Source: Ruminococcus sp.
Lineage (GTDB): Bacteria > Bacillota > Clostridia > Oscillospirales > Ruminococcaceae
Length of the DNA: 64,000 nt
Assembly (NCBI RefSeq): GCF_024692365.1
Contig: NZ_JAILMR010000130.1
Coordinates: forward strand, 62,001 to 126,000
Direction: 5' to 3'
Of the stretch, positions 51,640 to 59,771 are shown one piece after another. A program made the position numbers and the translations under genes. The notes below the pieces were generated by a model, which worked only from the letters and a program-made list of their open reading frames with translations, was not told the DNA's origin and ran no database searches. Within the stretch, counting starts at the first letter, position 1. Each line of letters starts with the position of its first letter.

Positions 51640-52410
51640 ATGAATAAAGACAGAAATAACACTACCGAAAATAAGCGTGACGAAGAGCTTATCCTGGGAA
51701 GAAATCCCGTTATTGAGGCACTTAAAGCCGATAAGCTGATAGATATGATCTTCGTGAACCCGGAGGCTAAAGGTTCGATCTCGCTGATACTGAAACTTGC
51801 CAAGGAAAGGGATATCCCCGTTAAGCAGGTCAGGGAAGTCAAGCTTGACTACATGGCAGGCGGTGCGGCACATCAGGGCGTTATAGCTATTGGTGCTTGT
51901 GCTGAGTATGTAGAGGTCGAGGATATACTCGCTATCGCTGAAAAGAAGGGTGAAGATCCTTTCATAATAATTTGTGATGAGATAGAGGATCCGCATAATC
52001 TGGGTGCTATAATACGTACTGCTGAAGCTGCAGGCGCTCACGGTATAATCATACCCAAGAGAAGGAGTGCTTCGCTGAACCACACTGTTTTCAAGACTTC
52101 TGCTGGTGCAGCAAGCTGGCTGCCAGTTGCTAGGGTACCTAATCTTGCGGCAGCTGTGGACGAACTGAAAAAGCAGGGTGTTTGGATATACGGCACAGAC
52201 GGTGCGGGCGAAAATTATTCTGGCGCCGATCTTCGCGGACCTATTGGACTTGTAGTAGGTTCTGAGGGCTTCGGTATGGGCAGACTTATGAAAGAAAAAT
52301 GCGATATGCTTCTCAGCCTGCCGATGGCGGGCAAGATAACCTCGCTAAATGCTTCTGTTGCTGCGGGAATCTTTATGTATGAGATAGTGCGCCAACGCGC
52401 CATCAAGTAG
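51640..52410 (+). CDS. rlmB: 23S rRNA (guanosine-2'-O-)-methyltransferase RlmB-like
   Basis: 256 residues of the TrmH/SPOUT family. An N-terminal substrate domain (ILGRNPVIEALKADKLIDM) precedes the knotted methyltransferase with its three motifs: HNLGAIIRTAEAAGAHG, LVVGSEGFGM and LNASVAAGIFMYE. It methylates a ribose of 23S rRNA; the exact target could differ. The start at 51640 follows AAAAAGGA. The P-type ATPase-like gene follows 17 bp later. Confidence 0.92.
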   Translation: MNKDRNNTTENKRDEELILGRNPVIEALKADKLIDMIFVNPEAKGSISLILKLAKERDIPVKQVREVKLDYMAGGAAHQGVIAIGACAEYVEVEDILAIAEKKGEDPFIIICDEIEDPHNLGAIIRTAEAAGAHGIIIPKRRSASLNHTVFKTSAGAASWLPVARVPNLAAAVDELKKQGVWIYGTDGAGENYSGADLRGPIGLVVGSEGFGMGRLMKEKCDMLLSLPMAGKITSLNASVAAGIFMYEIVRQRAIK

Positions 52411-52427
52411 ATTTGGAGTGATATGGA

Positions 52428-54815
52428 TTGGCTGATAAATATTCCATCGACGATATTTTGTCGGAATACAGCAATAAATACAAAACAAATAACGAACCCA
52501 AGGCTGATGATACGGATGATTTCGATATAAGCTTCTCAAAGTCGGAAGATGAACATCCTACAACTGTGATTCCTGATGTTTCTGCCAATAACACAGCTGA
52601 AAAGGCACAGAAAAATCAGAAGATTTTTTCTTCGGGCAAAGATGTTGATGAAACTGTCTTTAAAAGCGGTGAAAGTCTTTTGTTGTCTGATGATCTTCTT
52701 CTTGACAACGATAGTCCGATAGATGAAGACCTGGCAATGAAAAATGCGCGCAAGATCAGCAGACTTTCGGGACACGCGGGAAGAAAGAGCCGCAACGGTG
52801 ATCCTTCGGTGGAACCTGTAAGGCGCACAAGCATTAAGGACGTGAAGCTTGGTCTTGAAAGCAAGATAATCCCTCAAAGCAAGTATCTTGACGATCTTAG
52901 CGTCGAAGAGGAAGAAACTCCCGAAAGCGAAGGCGTAGACGGGTATGACAGCCGTTCGGCAGCGCTTGAAAGACACAGGAAGTCAAAAGTTGACAGCTTT
53001 GTGCTTGACAGCATGGATGAAGTTGATGATTTCGAGCGTAGCAAGGCTAAAAAGGTTGCTTACGGGCAGAAAGAGTTTGAAAACTACGATGAGGCTCCGA
53101 AGGTACTAAATGATATATTGCAGATCAAAAGCAATCTGTTCCTCAGACTTTGTGTGCTTCTGTTCACAGGGCTTTCAAGCTTGCTCATTACAATTGCGAA
53201 CGACCTGGAACTACCTGTTATAAGGATATTTGACAGGTCGGTATCTCCCTCGGCATTCCTGTTTTCTAACACGATAATGGGTCTTCTTTCGCTGGGTGTT
53301 TCTTATACGGTTATGACTGCGGGACTTAAAAATATGTTCCTGCGCAAGCCAGATAATGATTCTATCGCAGCTGTGGGAATTTTTGTTTCGGTCATTGCAG
53401 GTATCGCAACGCTGTTTGAACCGGATTCTATCCGTGACTGCTATTATCACGTTTATGTTTCGGCAGCTATTATTGGTCTGATATTCAATACTCTGGGCAA
53501 AATGATGACCGTTCAGCGTACCGAAAAGAATTTCAGATACATTGCTGGAGATTTCGACAGATACGCTGTAAAGAGCGTTGATGGAAGCACCGCAGTAAAT
53601 CTTGGCAGGGGAGCTGTTCCTGTGAATGCGAACATGGCAACCATGCGCAAAACGGGATTTGTCGAAGATTTCATCAAAAACAGCTATGCTCCTGATGTTT
53701 CGGACGGATTTGCAAAATACTCCGCACCTGTGATACTTATTGCAGGATTGATAACAGGACTACTCTCGTTTATCTGCGACAAACACGCAGGAACAATCGT
53801 TGAGAAGATATATGTTGCTCTTGCGGCATTTTCGGGAACGGTGACTATGTGTTCGTCACTCTCGCTGATACTGGCTGTAAATCTGCCCATAAGCAAGGCA
53901 ACAAACAAATATTTGCAGTATTCTTCGGTTATATTGGGTTACAGTGCCGTTGAAGAGTATTCCGACACTAATTCGGTAATGGTTGATGCGGCGCATCTTT
54001 TCCCGAAAGACAGTGTTGATCTGGTTAATCTGAAACTGCTTTCGACTGACCCTCTGGACGAATGTATTCTTCTGGCTTCGAGCCTTGTGTTCCGTTCGGA
54101 AAGCGTTCTGAAAAACTCGTTCTACAAGATACTCAAAGGTAAGCTGGATATGCTTTATCCCGTAGAAAGCTACATCTACGAGGACGAAAGAGGCTTATCT
54201 GGCTGGATAGATAATAAGCGTGTGCTTCTCGGCACAAGACAGCATATGGAAAATCATTCCATTGACGGTTTGCCGCCTGCTTCAAAAGAAGCTGAATACG
54301 GCAAGGGTAATGTGATACTTTATCTTTCCATATCGGGCGTTATATCGACTATGTTCGTATTAAAGGTAACACCGTCGCTGTCCGTAACAAAATGGATGCA
54401 GGCGTTGGAAAAAGAGGGTGTTGTCACCGTTGTCAGAAATGTTGACGGTTTCCTCACACAGGAGTTTCTTGAGTGCCTTTTCGACCTTGACCGCGGCTCA
54501 ATAAAGATACTGCCTTTCAGGTATCACAAAGAATATGAAAACGAAGTAGACTACAACGAGCGTGAATCTTCGCCAATGATGTGCAGTGGAAGTTTCCCAT
54601 CATTTGCTATGCTGATAATAGGCGTTAAGAAGATAAAATCTGCGGCACAGCTTGGTATAGCGATTCAGGTAGGTTCTGTAGCACTTGGTGCGGCAATATG
54701 CCTTATCTCCATGATACTAGGAACGTTCGCCCAGATAACACCAACACTGATAATAGTTTACCATCTGGTATTTGCAGGTATAACCCTTGCAATGCTGGGC
54801 AGCAAAAAAGTATGA
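52428..54815 (+). CDS. P-type ATPase-like membrane protein without phosphorylation motif
   Basis: 795 residues. The first 225 are charged and disordered (RRTSIKDVKL, Ser/Asp/Glu-rich). Then come four or more membrane helices, a large loop with the actuator-like GSTAVNLGRGAVPVNAN, two more helices and a soluble part laid out like a P1B ATPase N/P domain. Where DKTGT should be, the sequence reads MVDAAHLFP; the region before it (NLPISKATNKYLQYSSVIL) lacks CPC; and the TGD hinge is RNVD. Three more helices end the protein. It is probably a pseudo-ATPase. The start is TTG 52428, with GGAG about 10 nt upstream. Function unknown. Confidence 0.75.
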   Translation: MADKYSIDDILSEYSNKYKTNNEPKADDTDDFDISFSKSEDEHPTTVIPDVSANNTAEKAQKNQKIFSSGKDVDETVFKSGESLLLSDDLLLDNDSPIDEDLAMKNARKISRLSGHAGRKSRNGDPSVEPVRRTSIKDVKLGLESKIIPQSKYLDDLSVEEEETPESEGVDGYDSRSAALERHRKSKVDSFVLDSMDEVDDFERSKAKKVAYGQKEFENYDEAPKVLNDILQIKSNLFLRLCVLLFTGLSSLLITIANDLELPVIRIFDRSVSPSAFLFSNTIMGLLSLGVSYTVMTAGLKNMFLRKPDNDSIAAVGIFVSVIAGIATLFEPDSIRDCYYHVYVSAAIIGLIFNTLGKMMTVQRTEKNFRYIAGDFDRYAVKSVDGSTAVNLGRGAVPVNANMATMRKTGFVEDFIKNSYAPDVSDGFAKYSAPVILIAGLITGLLSFICDKHAGTIVEKIYVALAAFSGTVTMCSSLSLILAVNLPISKATNKYLQYSSVILGYSAVEEYSDTNSVMVDAAHLFPKDSVDLVNLKLLSTDPLDECILLASSLVFRSESVLKNSFYKILKGKLDMLYPVESYIYEDERGLSGWIDNKRVLLGTRQHMENHSIDGLPPASKEAEYGKGNVILYLSISGVISTMFVLKVTPSLSVTKWMQALEKEGVVTVVRNVDGFLTQEFLECLFDLDRGSIKILPFRYHKEYENEVDYNERESSPMMCSGSFPSFAMLIIGVKKIKSAAQLGIAIQVGSVALGAAICLISMILGTFAQITPTLIIVYHLVFAGITLAMLGSKKV

Positions 54816-54820
54816 TACCA

Positions 54821-54849
54821 ATACCGTCGGTTCGCCGACGGTATTTTTT
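54821..54849 (+). terminator. Intrinsic terminator
   Basis: Perfect 10-bp stem ATACCGTCGG / CCGACGGTAT with a TTCG loop, then TTTTT. Confidence 0.92.
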
Positions 54850-54898
54850 GTAATATACGATATACTTTCCGCATAGGATTTATGCAGGAGTGATACCA

Positions 54899-56116
54899 AT
54901 GAAAAAAATTATTCTTGCGACTGTTATAATGCTTACAGGCTGTACCGCTGAAATACCAAATGATACGATCAATTACGAACGCATACGAACACCATCTCCA
55001 ATGTTCCAAACTATACCAAATGAACAAAATATACCAAATGAAAATGAATGTTATTCTCCGCTGAACTTTGATCGTCGTAAAGCAATCTGGCTTTCGTATA
55101 TTGACCTTGCGCCTATGCTTTCTGCTGATAACGCTGATGATTTCAGTATGGCATTTGATTCAGCCTGTTTAGATATAACCGAACTCGGTTGCAATACGAT
55201 CTACGTTCATGTAAGACCTTTCGGCGATGCTTTATATGATTCAGTGCTGTTTCCGCCATCGGAGTATCTTTGTGGAGATTACGATCCGCTTGAAATAATA
55301 TGCGACACAGCCCATGGTTACGGACTGTCTGTTCACGCATGGATCAATCCTCTTCGCTTGCAGACAGCAGACAAGCTTGCTGATTTTACAGATTTCAAAA
55401 CATCAGAATGGTTTATCAACGGCGATGACAAGGTAAGCTATATTGATAGTAATGGTCATCTGTGGCTGAATCCTGCATATTCCGAGGTACGTGATCTGAT
55501 AGCTGAGGGAGCGTATGAAATAGCAGAAAACTATGATATTGACGGTATTCATTACGATGATTATTTCTATCCGACGACGGACAGTGATTTTGATGCGAAG
55601 TGTTTTGCTGAAACAGGCGCGGACAGTTCTCTAGATGAATGGCGGAGGGATAATATCTCAAAAATGTGCCATGAGATATATAAGACTGTTAAATCAGTTG
55701 ATAGTCGTATAGAGGTTAGCATTTCTCCACAGGGAAACATGGAAAACAATTATCACAAGTTGTATGCAGATGTGAAAAAATGGATCAGCGAGGAAGGATA
55801 CTGCGACAGGGTGATACCGCAGATATATTTCGGATATGATAACACTGTCAAGCCTTTTATCAGTACGCTCAACGAGTGGCAGCAGATATGCGAGAGTGGA
55901 AATGTTGCTCTTGATATCGGTTTGGCTATATATAAGATCGGTTCGGAGGAAGAATTCACAGATAATACCAGTATAATTGCTCGTCAGATAGAGGATTGCA
56001 GTTTATGTCAAGGAGTATCGCTTTACTCATATAGCAGTCTTTTTGGAGAAAACAGGAATGATGAACGGATAATCAATGAGAGGGAATCTATCAGAAATGC
56101 ACTTTCTAAATATTAA
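54899..56116 (+). CDS. Glycosyl-hydrolase-like lipoprotein (GHL10/YngK type)
   Basis: 405 residues. The signal peptide ends in the lipobox MLTGC. A short linker (about 20-52) holds IPNDT, TIPNEQ and IPNENE repeats. The catalytic-like domain begins KAIWLSYIDLAPML, with NTIYVHVRPFGDALY, VHAWINPLRLQ, DGIHYDDYFYP and PQIYFGYDN. This is the TIM-barrel family near GH10 found in Gram-positive cell-envelope proteins (YngK-like). It probably acts on peptidoglycan or another wall glycan outside the cell. The linker is encoded by copies of the ATACCAAAT(G) repeat. The ATG at 54899 has AGGAG 8 nt upstream. Confidence 0.85.
   Translation: MKKIILATVIMLTGCTAEIPNDTINYERIRTPSPMFQTIPNEQNIPNENECYSPLNFDRRKAIWLSYIDLAPMLSADNADDFSMAFDSACLDITELGCNTIYVHVRPFGDALYDSVLFPPSEYLCGDYDPLEIICDTAHGYGLSVHAWINPLRLQTADKLADFTDFKTSEWFINGDDKVSYIDSNGHLWLNPAYSEVRDLIAEGAYEIAENYDIDGIHYDDYFYPTTDSDFDAKCFAETGADSSLDEWRRDNISKMCHEIYKTVKSVDSRIEVSISPQGNMENNYHKLYADVKKWISEEGYCDRVIPQIYFGYDNTVKPFISTLNEWQQICESGNVALDIGLAIYKIGSEEEFTDNTSIIARQIEDCSLCQGVSLYSYSSLFGENRNDERIINERESIRNALSKY
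54953..55045 (+). repeat. TACCAAA/ATACGA-like repeat units inside a coding linker
   Basis: ATACCAAATGATACGA at 54953-54968, ACGAACGCATACGAAC further on, and two ATACCAAATGA copies at about 55012-55045. They are read in frame as IPN-type peptides just after the lipid-anchored cysteine. The unit is the same as in R1 and R2. Confidence 0.65.
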
Positions 56117-56165
56117 TATTTTCTAAATAATTTTCATATTCGTGATTATATTCCTTTTCAGCCCC

Positions 56166-56194
56166 TTGTAATTTTCAAGGAAATGATGTATAAT
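56166..56194 (+). promoter_or_regulatory. nfnAB promoter
   Basis: TTGTAA at 56166-56171 and TATAAT at 56189-56194, 17 bp apart. It overlaps an earlier in-frame ATG and so supports the TTG start at 56225. Confidence 0.75.
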
Positions 56195-56224
56195 AAAATG
56201 AAATATTTTTGCGGAGGGATAGGA

Positions 56225-57064
56225 TTGTTTAAGATTATCAGAAGGAAACAGTTAAACGACAGCGTTGTGCTGATGGATATTGATGCTCCTTTTATTGCAA
56301 AAAAGGCTGATGCAGGTCAGTTTGTGATAGTTAGGGCAGACGAATATAGCGAAAGAATTCCGCTTACTATTGCGGATTTTGATCGTGAGAAGGGTATTGT
56401 TACTATAATTTTCCAGACAATTGGCGGTTCTACCATGTCACTTGCCGCACTCAAAGAGGGCGAGGCTATCCGTGACGTTGTCGGACCTCTGGGAATGGCA
56501 ACCGAATATGAGCCTAATTTAAAGAAAGTCGCTGTTATCGGCGGCGGTGTTGGCTGTGCGATAGCTTATCCTCAGGCTAAGAAACTGCATAATATGGGCG
56601 TTGATGTTCAGCTTATCGCAGGTTTCAGAACTAAGGATATCATTATTCTTGAGGACGAGATGAGAGCTGAATCTACCGATCTTCATATCTGCACTGATGA
56701 TGGTTCCTACGGCTACCATGGATTTGTTACCGACAAGCTCAAGGAGCTTATCGATGGCGGTGCGAATTTTGACGAAGTAATTGCCATAGGTCCTGTACCT
56801 ATGATGAAATTCATCTGTAAAGTAACAGAGCCTTACAATATAAAGACCATTGTTTCCCTGAACCCAATCATGATAGACGGCACAGGAATGTGCGGCGGAT
56901 GTCGTGTAAGAGTCGGCGGAGAGATAAAGTATGCCTGTGTTGACGGTCCTGATTTTGACGGTCACAAGGTAGATTTTAATGAGCTTGTAAGAAGAAATTC
57001 CACATATAACGAGGCTGAGAAGCAGCACGTTTGCAGACTTATGGGAGGTGCGGCTAATGGCTGA
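56225..57064 (+). CDS. nfnA: NfnA-type flavin/[2Fe-2S] ferredoxin-NADP reductase subunit
   Basis: 279 residues. A ferredoxin-reductase fold with the FAD motif ERIPLTIADF (about 50-59), NAD(P) site VIGGGVGCAIAYPQAK, and a C-terminal [2Fe-2S] site GTGMCGGCRV with YACVDGPDFDG. Like the small subunit of the bifurcating transhydrogenase NfnAB, also called SudB. TTG start 56225 after GGAGGG. Its end overlaps nfnB by 8 bp. It passes electrons between NADH, NADPH and ferredoxin. Confidence 0.88.
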   Translation: MFKIIRRKQLNDSVVLMDIDAPFIAKKADAGQFVIVRADEYSERIPLTIADFDREKGIVTIIFQTIGGSTMSLAALKEGEAIRDVVGPLGMATEYEPNLKKVAVIGGGVGCAIAYPQAKKLHNMGVDVQLIAGFRTKDIIILEDEMRAESTDLHICTDDGSYGYHGFVTDKLKELIDGGANFDEVIAIGPVPMMKFICKVTEPYNIKTIVSLNPIMIDGTGMCGGCRVRVGGEIKYACVDGPDFDGHKVDFNELVRRNSTYNEAEKQHVCRLMGGAANG

Positions 57065-58451
57065 TATGAGACTGGACAAGGTTCCGATAGCTGAACAGGA
57101 GCCAGATGTCAGGGCGAAGAACTTTAAGGAAGTAACACTGGGTTACTCTCTTGAAAAGGCTGTAAGGGAAGCTATGCGCTGCTTGAACTGCAAGAACAGA
57201 CCATGCATGAACGGTTGTCCTGTTGGCGTAAGGATCCCTGAATTTATAGCTAAAGTCGCTGAGGGCGACATGGAAGCGGCTTATGAGATTATCAAAACCA
57301 CAAACTCGCTGCCTGCTGTCTGCGGTAGAGTTTGTCCTCAGGAAAACCAGTGTGAGGGCAAGTGCGTAAGAGGTATCAAGGGTGAGCCTGTGGCTATCGG
57401 CAGACTTGAACGTTTCGTTGCCGATTACATGAGAGGTAAGGAGCCCGAGGTCGTGCTGCCCGAACCTAACGGTCACAAGGTAGCTATTATCGGTGCAGGT
57501 CCCAGCGGACTTACTGCAGCAGGTGATCTTGCAAAGCTTGGTTACGAAGTTACAGTTTTTGAAGCTTTCCACACCGCAGGCGGAGTTCTGATGTACGGTA
57601 TTCCCGAGTTCAGACTTCCCAAGACTATCGTTCAGCACGAGATAGACAACCTCACCAAGATGGGTGTAAAGATCATGACCAACATGGTTATTGGTAAGGT
57701 TCTTTCCGTTGACGAACTGTTTGAAATGGGATATGAAGCTGTTTTCGTTGGTTCAGGTGCAGGTCTGCCCAGATTCATGGGTATAGACGGTGAGGGTCTG
57801 ATAGGCGTATATTCTGCTAATGAGTACCTTACACGAATCAACCTGATGAAGGCTTACAAGAAAGAGTATGCAACTCCTATCATGAAGTCCCAAAAAGTCG
57901 CTGTTGTAGGCGGCGGTAACGTTGCTATGGACGCTGCACGTTCTGCACTGAGAATTGGTGCGAAGAAAGTCTATGTTGTTTACAGACGTTCTCTTGATGA
58001 ACTTCCTGCTCGTAAGGAAGAAGTTCACCATGCTATGGAGGAGGGCGTTGAGTTCCTGACCCTCAATAATCCTGTTGAACTGCTTGGTGATGACAACGGC
58101 AGGGTTCGCGCAATGGTTTGCCGCAAGATGGAACTTGGTGAGCCTGATGAGAGCGGCAGAAGAAGCCCTGTGGCTGTTGAAGGTTCGGATTACGAACTTG
58201 ATGTTGATACAGTTATCATGGCTATCGGTACATCTCCCAATCCGCTGATAAGAAACACTACACCTGGACTTGATGTTAACAAGCGCGGCTGTCTTATCGT
58301 TGATGATACAGAAGCTACTACCAAGAAGGGCGTATATGCAGGCGGTGACGCTGTTACAGGTGCTGCGACAGTTATTCTCGCGATGGGTGCAGGTAAAAAG
58401 GCGGCAGCTGCTATTGACGCTTATATCCAGAATAACAGTGCAGAACAGTAA
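57057..58451 (+). CDS. nfnB: NfnB-type transhydrogenase / glutamate synthase small-chain-like subunit
   Basis: 464 residues. The N-terminal iron-sulfur domain has two cysteine clusters (CLNCKNRPCMNGCPVG and CGRVCPQENQCEGKC). FAD binding: VAIIGAGPSGLTAAGDLAKLG; NADPH binding: VAVVGGGNVAMDAARSALR; and AGGDAVTGAATVILAMGAGK near the end. It could be called GltD/GltA-like, but the adjacent nfnA makes NfnB the better name. ATG 57057 follows GGGAGG 8 nt upstream. No terminator separates it from the yajC promoter. Confidence 0.9.
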   Translation: MADMRLDKVPIAEQEPDVRAKNFKEVTLGYSLEKAVREAMRCLNCKNRPCMNGCPVGVRIPEFIAKVAEGDMEAAYEIIKTTNSLPAVCGRVCPQENQCEGKCVRGIKGEPVAIGRLERFVADYMRGKEPEVVLPEPNGHKVAIIGAGPSGLTAAGDLAKLGYEVTVFEAFHTAGGVLMYGIPEFRLPKTIVQHEIDNLTKMGVKIMTNMVIGKVLSVDELFEMGYEAVFVGSGAGLPRFMGIDGEGLIGVYSANEYLTRINLMKAYKKEYATPIMKSQKVAVVGGGNVAMDAARSALRIGAKKVYVVYRRSLDELPARKEEVHHAMEEGVEFLTLNNPVELLGDDNGRVRAMVCRKMELGEPDESGRRSPVAVEGSDYELDVDTVIMAIGTSPNPLIRNTTPGLDVNKRGCLIVDDTEATTKKGVYAGGDAVTGAATVILAMGAGKKAAAAIDAYIQNNSAEQ

Positions 58452-58468
58452 ACATTCTGTTAAATCAC

Positions 58469-58497
58469 TTGATAAATTATTTGTATTCTGCTATAAT
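58469..58497 (+). promoter_or_regulatory. yajC promoter
   Basis: TTGATA at 58469-58474 and TATAAT at 58492-58497, 17 bp apart. Confidence 0.78.
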
Positions 58498-58531
58498 CAT
58501 AAACAGCAAATTTAAATCGGGAGGCAGTAAA

Positions 58532-58873
58532 ATGAATTATGCATATGCTACGCTGATGTCAGCAAGCTCTAGCGCAACAACGAGCAGTTATCTTATGTCA
58601 CTCATACCAATTGTGCTGGTAGTAGTATTCTTCTATTTCTTTATCCTTAAGCCCCAGAAGAAGCAGGAAAAGCAGGACAAAGAAATGAGAGACAGCGTTG
58701 ATGTTGGTGACGAGATCATCACTAACGGCGGTATAATCGGTATCGTTACTCAGGTCAAGGAAGATAACGTTGTTATCGAAACAGGCGGCGACAGAAGCAA
58801 GATACGCATCATGAAATGGGCTATCGCTAAAGTCGTTAACGATGACGATGAGGACAGCAAGGACAAGGCTTAA
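58532..58873 (+). CDS. yajC: Preprotein translocase subunit YajC
   Basis: 113 residues with one membrane helix (SLIPIVLVVVFFYFFIL), the conserved FFILKPQKKQEKQDK after it, and the small domain VGDEIITNGGIIGIVTQV. It accompanies SecDF in protein export. ATG 58532 follows GGGAGG. A terminator closes it. The next genes (TIGR04086, scfA, scfB) form a conserved neighbourhood in Clostridia. Confidence 0.94.
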   Translation: MNYAYATLMSASSSATTSSYLMSLIPIVLVVVFFYFFILKPQKKQEKQDKEMRDSVDVGDEIITNGGIIGIVTQVKEDNVVIETGGDRSKIRIMKWAIAKVVNDDDEDSKDKA

Positions 58874-58881
58874 TATTATTT

Positions 58882-58912
58882 CAGCACCGTTTTATGAGCG
58901 GTGCTGTTTTTT
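58882..58912 (+). terminator. Terminator after yajC
   Basis: Perfect 8-bp stem CAGCACCG / CGGTGCTG with a 9-nt loop, then TTTTTT. Confidence 0.9.
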
Positions 58913-58974
58913 GTAATATACTCTTCTTCTTACGAATATAATAGCAGAAAAGACTAATCGGGAGGTTGGCTGCT

Positions 58975-59373
58975 ATGAGAAAGTACAGAAGTAAAGTCAG
59001 AGGACTGGGAATAGCCGCTGAGCAGTTGATCGCACTGACCGTGGCTGCGGGTGTGATAATGCTACTCATCTGTGCGATGGCTTTTCTGCTCACTAAGATA
59101 GATGCCGGAAAGAGCGTTCTATCCGCAATGTCAACAGGAGCACTTGTAACAGGTGCTTATTTCGGGGGATACACAGGGGGCAGAAAGCGAAAACGCAATG
59201 GTCTTGCGGCGGGGGCACTGACCGGAGTACTGATGTTTGTCATCATATTGATAGCTGGAAGTATCTTTGCAGGTTACTCAGCTAGGATAACATCTTTCGG
59301 TAAACTTCTGCTTACCGTTGCAGCTGCTTCGATAGGCGGAGTCGTGGGTGTTAATACCAAAAGATTTTCCTGA
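58975..59373 (+). CDS. TIGR04086-type membrane protein
   Basis: 132 residues with four membrane helices and the glycine-rich stretch ALVTGAYFGGYTGGRKRKR between the second and third. This matches the small membrane family called TIGR04086, which lies next to SCIFF genes in Clostridia. Role unknown; it may help export or anchor the SCIFF product. ATG 58975 follows GGGAGG. Confidence 0.82.
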   Translation: MRKYRSKVRGLGIAAEQLIALTVAAGVIMLLICAMAFLLTKIDAGKSVLSAMSTGALVTGAYFGGYTGGRKRKRNGLAAGALTGVLMFVIILIAGSIFAGYSARITSFGKLLLTVAAASIGGVVGVNTKRFS

Positions 59374-59447
59374 ATCATATCTTTTGGTATATTTAACAAA
59401 TATTTATATGGCGTTAAATGTTAGTTCATAAAATTCTTGTCATAATA

Positions 59448-59456
59448 TGCTATAAT
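59448..59456 (+). promoter_or_regulatory. Extended -10 promoter of scfA
   Basis: TGCTATAAT (TG extended -10 plus consensus TATAAT at 59451-59456). I see no good -35 at 16-18 bp. Confidence 0.6.
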
Positions 59457-59487
59457 ATCTGTAAATCGTATATGGAGGTATGATATT

Positions 59488-59631
59488 ATGAAACATATCA
59501 AGACTATCAATAAGGCTAATCTGAAGAAGACTGCTGCTAAGGGCGGCTGCGGCAAGTGCCAGGCTTCCTGCCAGTCTGCATGTAAGACTTCCTGCACTGT
59601 TGCTAACCAGAAGTGCGAGAAGGAAGCTTGA
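59488..59631 (+). CDS. scfA: SCIFF precursor peptide
   Basis: A 47-residue peptide with six cysteines in its C-terminal half (GCGKC, ASC, SAC, TSC, QKC). It begins MKHIKTINKANLKKT, which serves as leader. This is the six-cysteines-in-forty-five family, ribosomally made and cross-linked through thioethers by a radical SAM enzyme. Its biological role is not known to me. ATG 59488 has GGAGG upstream. The maturase is the next gene. Confidence 0.95.
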   Translation: MKHIKTINKANLKKTAAKGGCGKCQASCQSACKTSCTVANQKCEKEA

Positions 59632-59637
59632 TCCACA

Positions 59638-59751
59638 AGGACCGTTTTTGGGGAGCTTGAAAGAGCTCCCGATACAGCGGGCGAGCACAGGTCAACTCTA
59701 CTCGGTCTTGGCTGACCCGTAGGGCTGAGCTTTGGTCGTCCGTTATTTTTT
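59638..59751 (+). other. Structured spacer RNA between scfA and scfB
   Basis: A 140-nt gap with GGGAGCT/AGCTCCC (59651-59670), GGTCA/TGACC (about 59690-59718) and outer GGAC/GTCC pairing, followed by TTATTTTTT (59743-59751). It looks like a leaky terminator or processing site that would keep maturase levels below precursor levels. Confidence 0.55.
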
Positions 59752-59771
59752 AAGATTTGCGAGGGAAGAAA

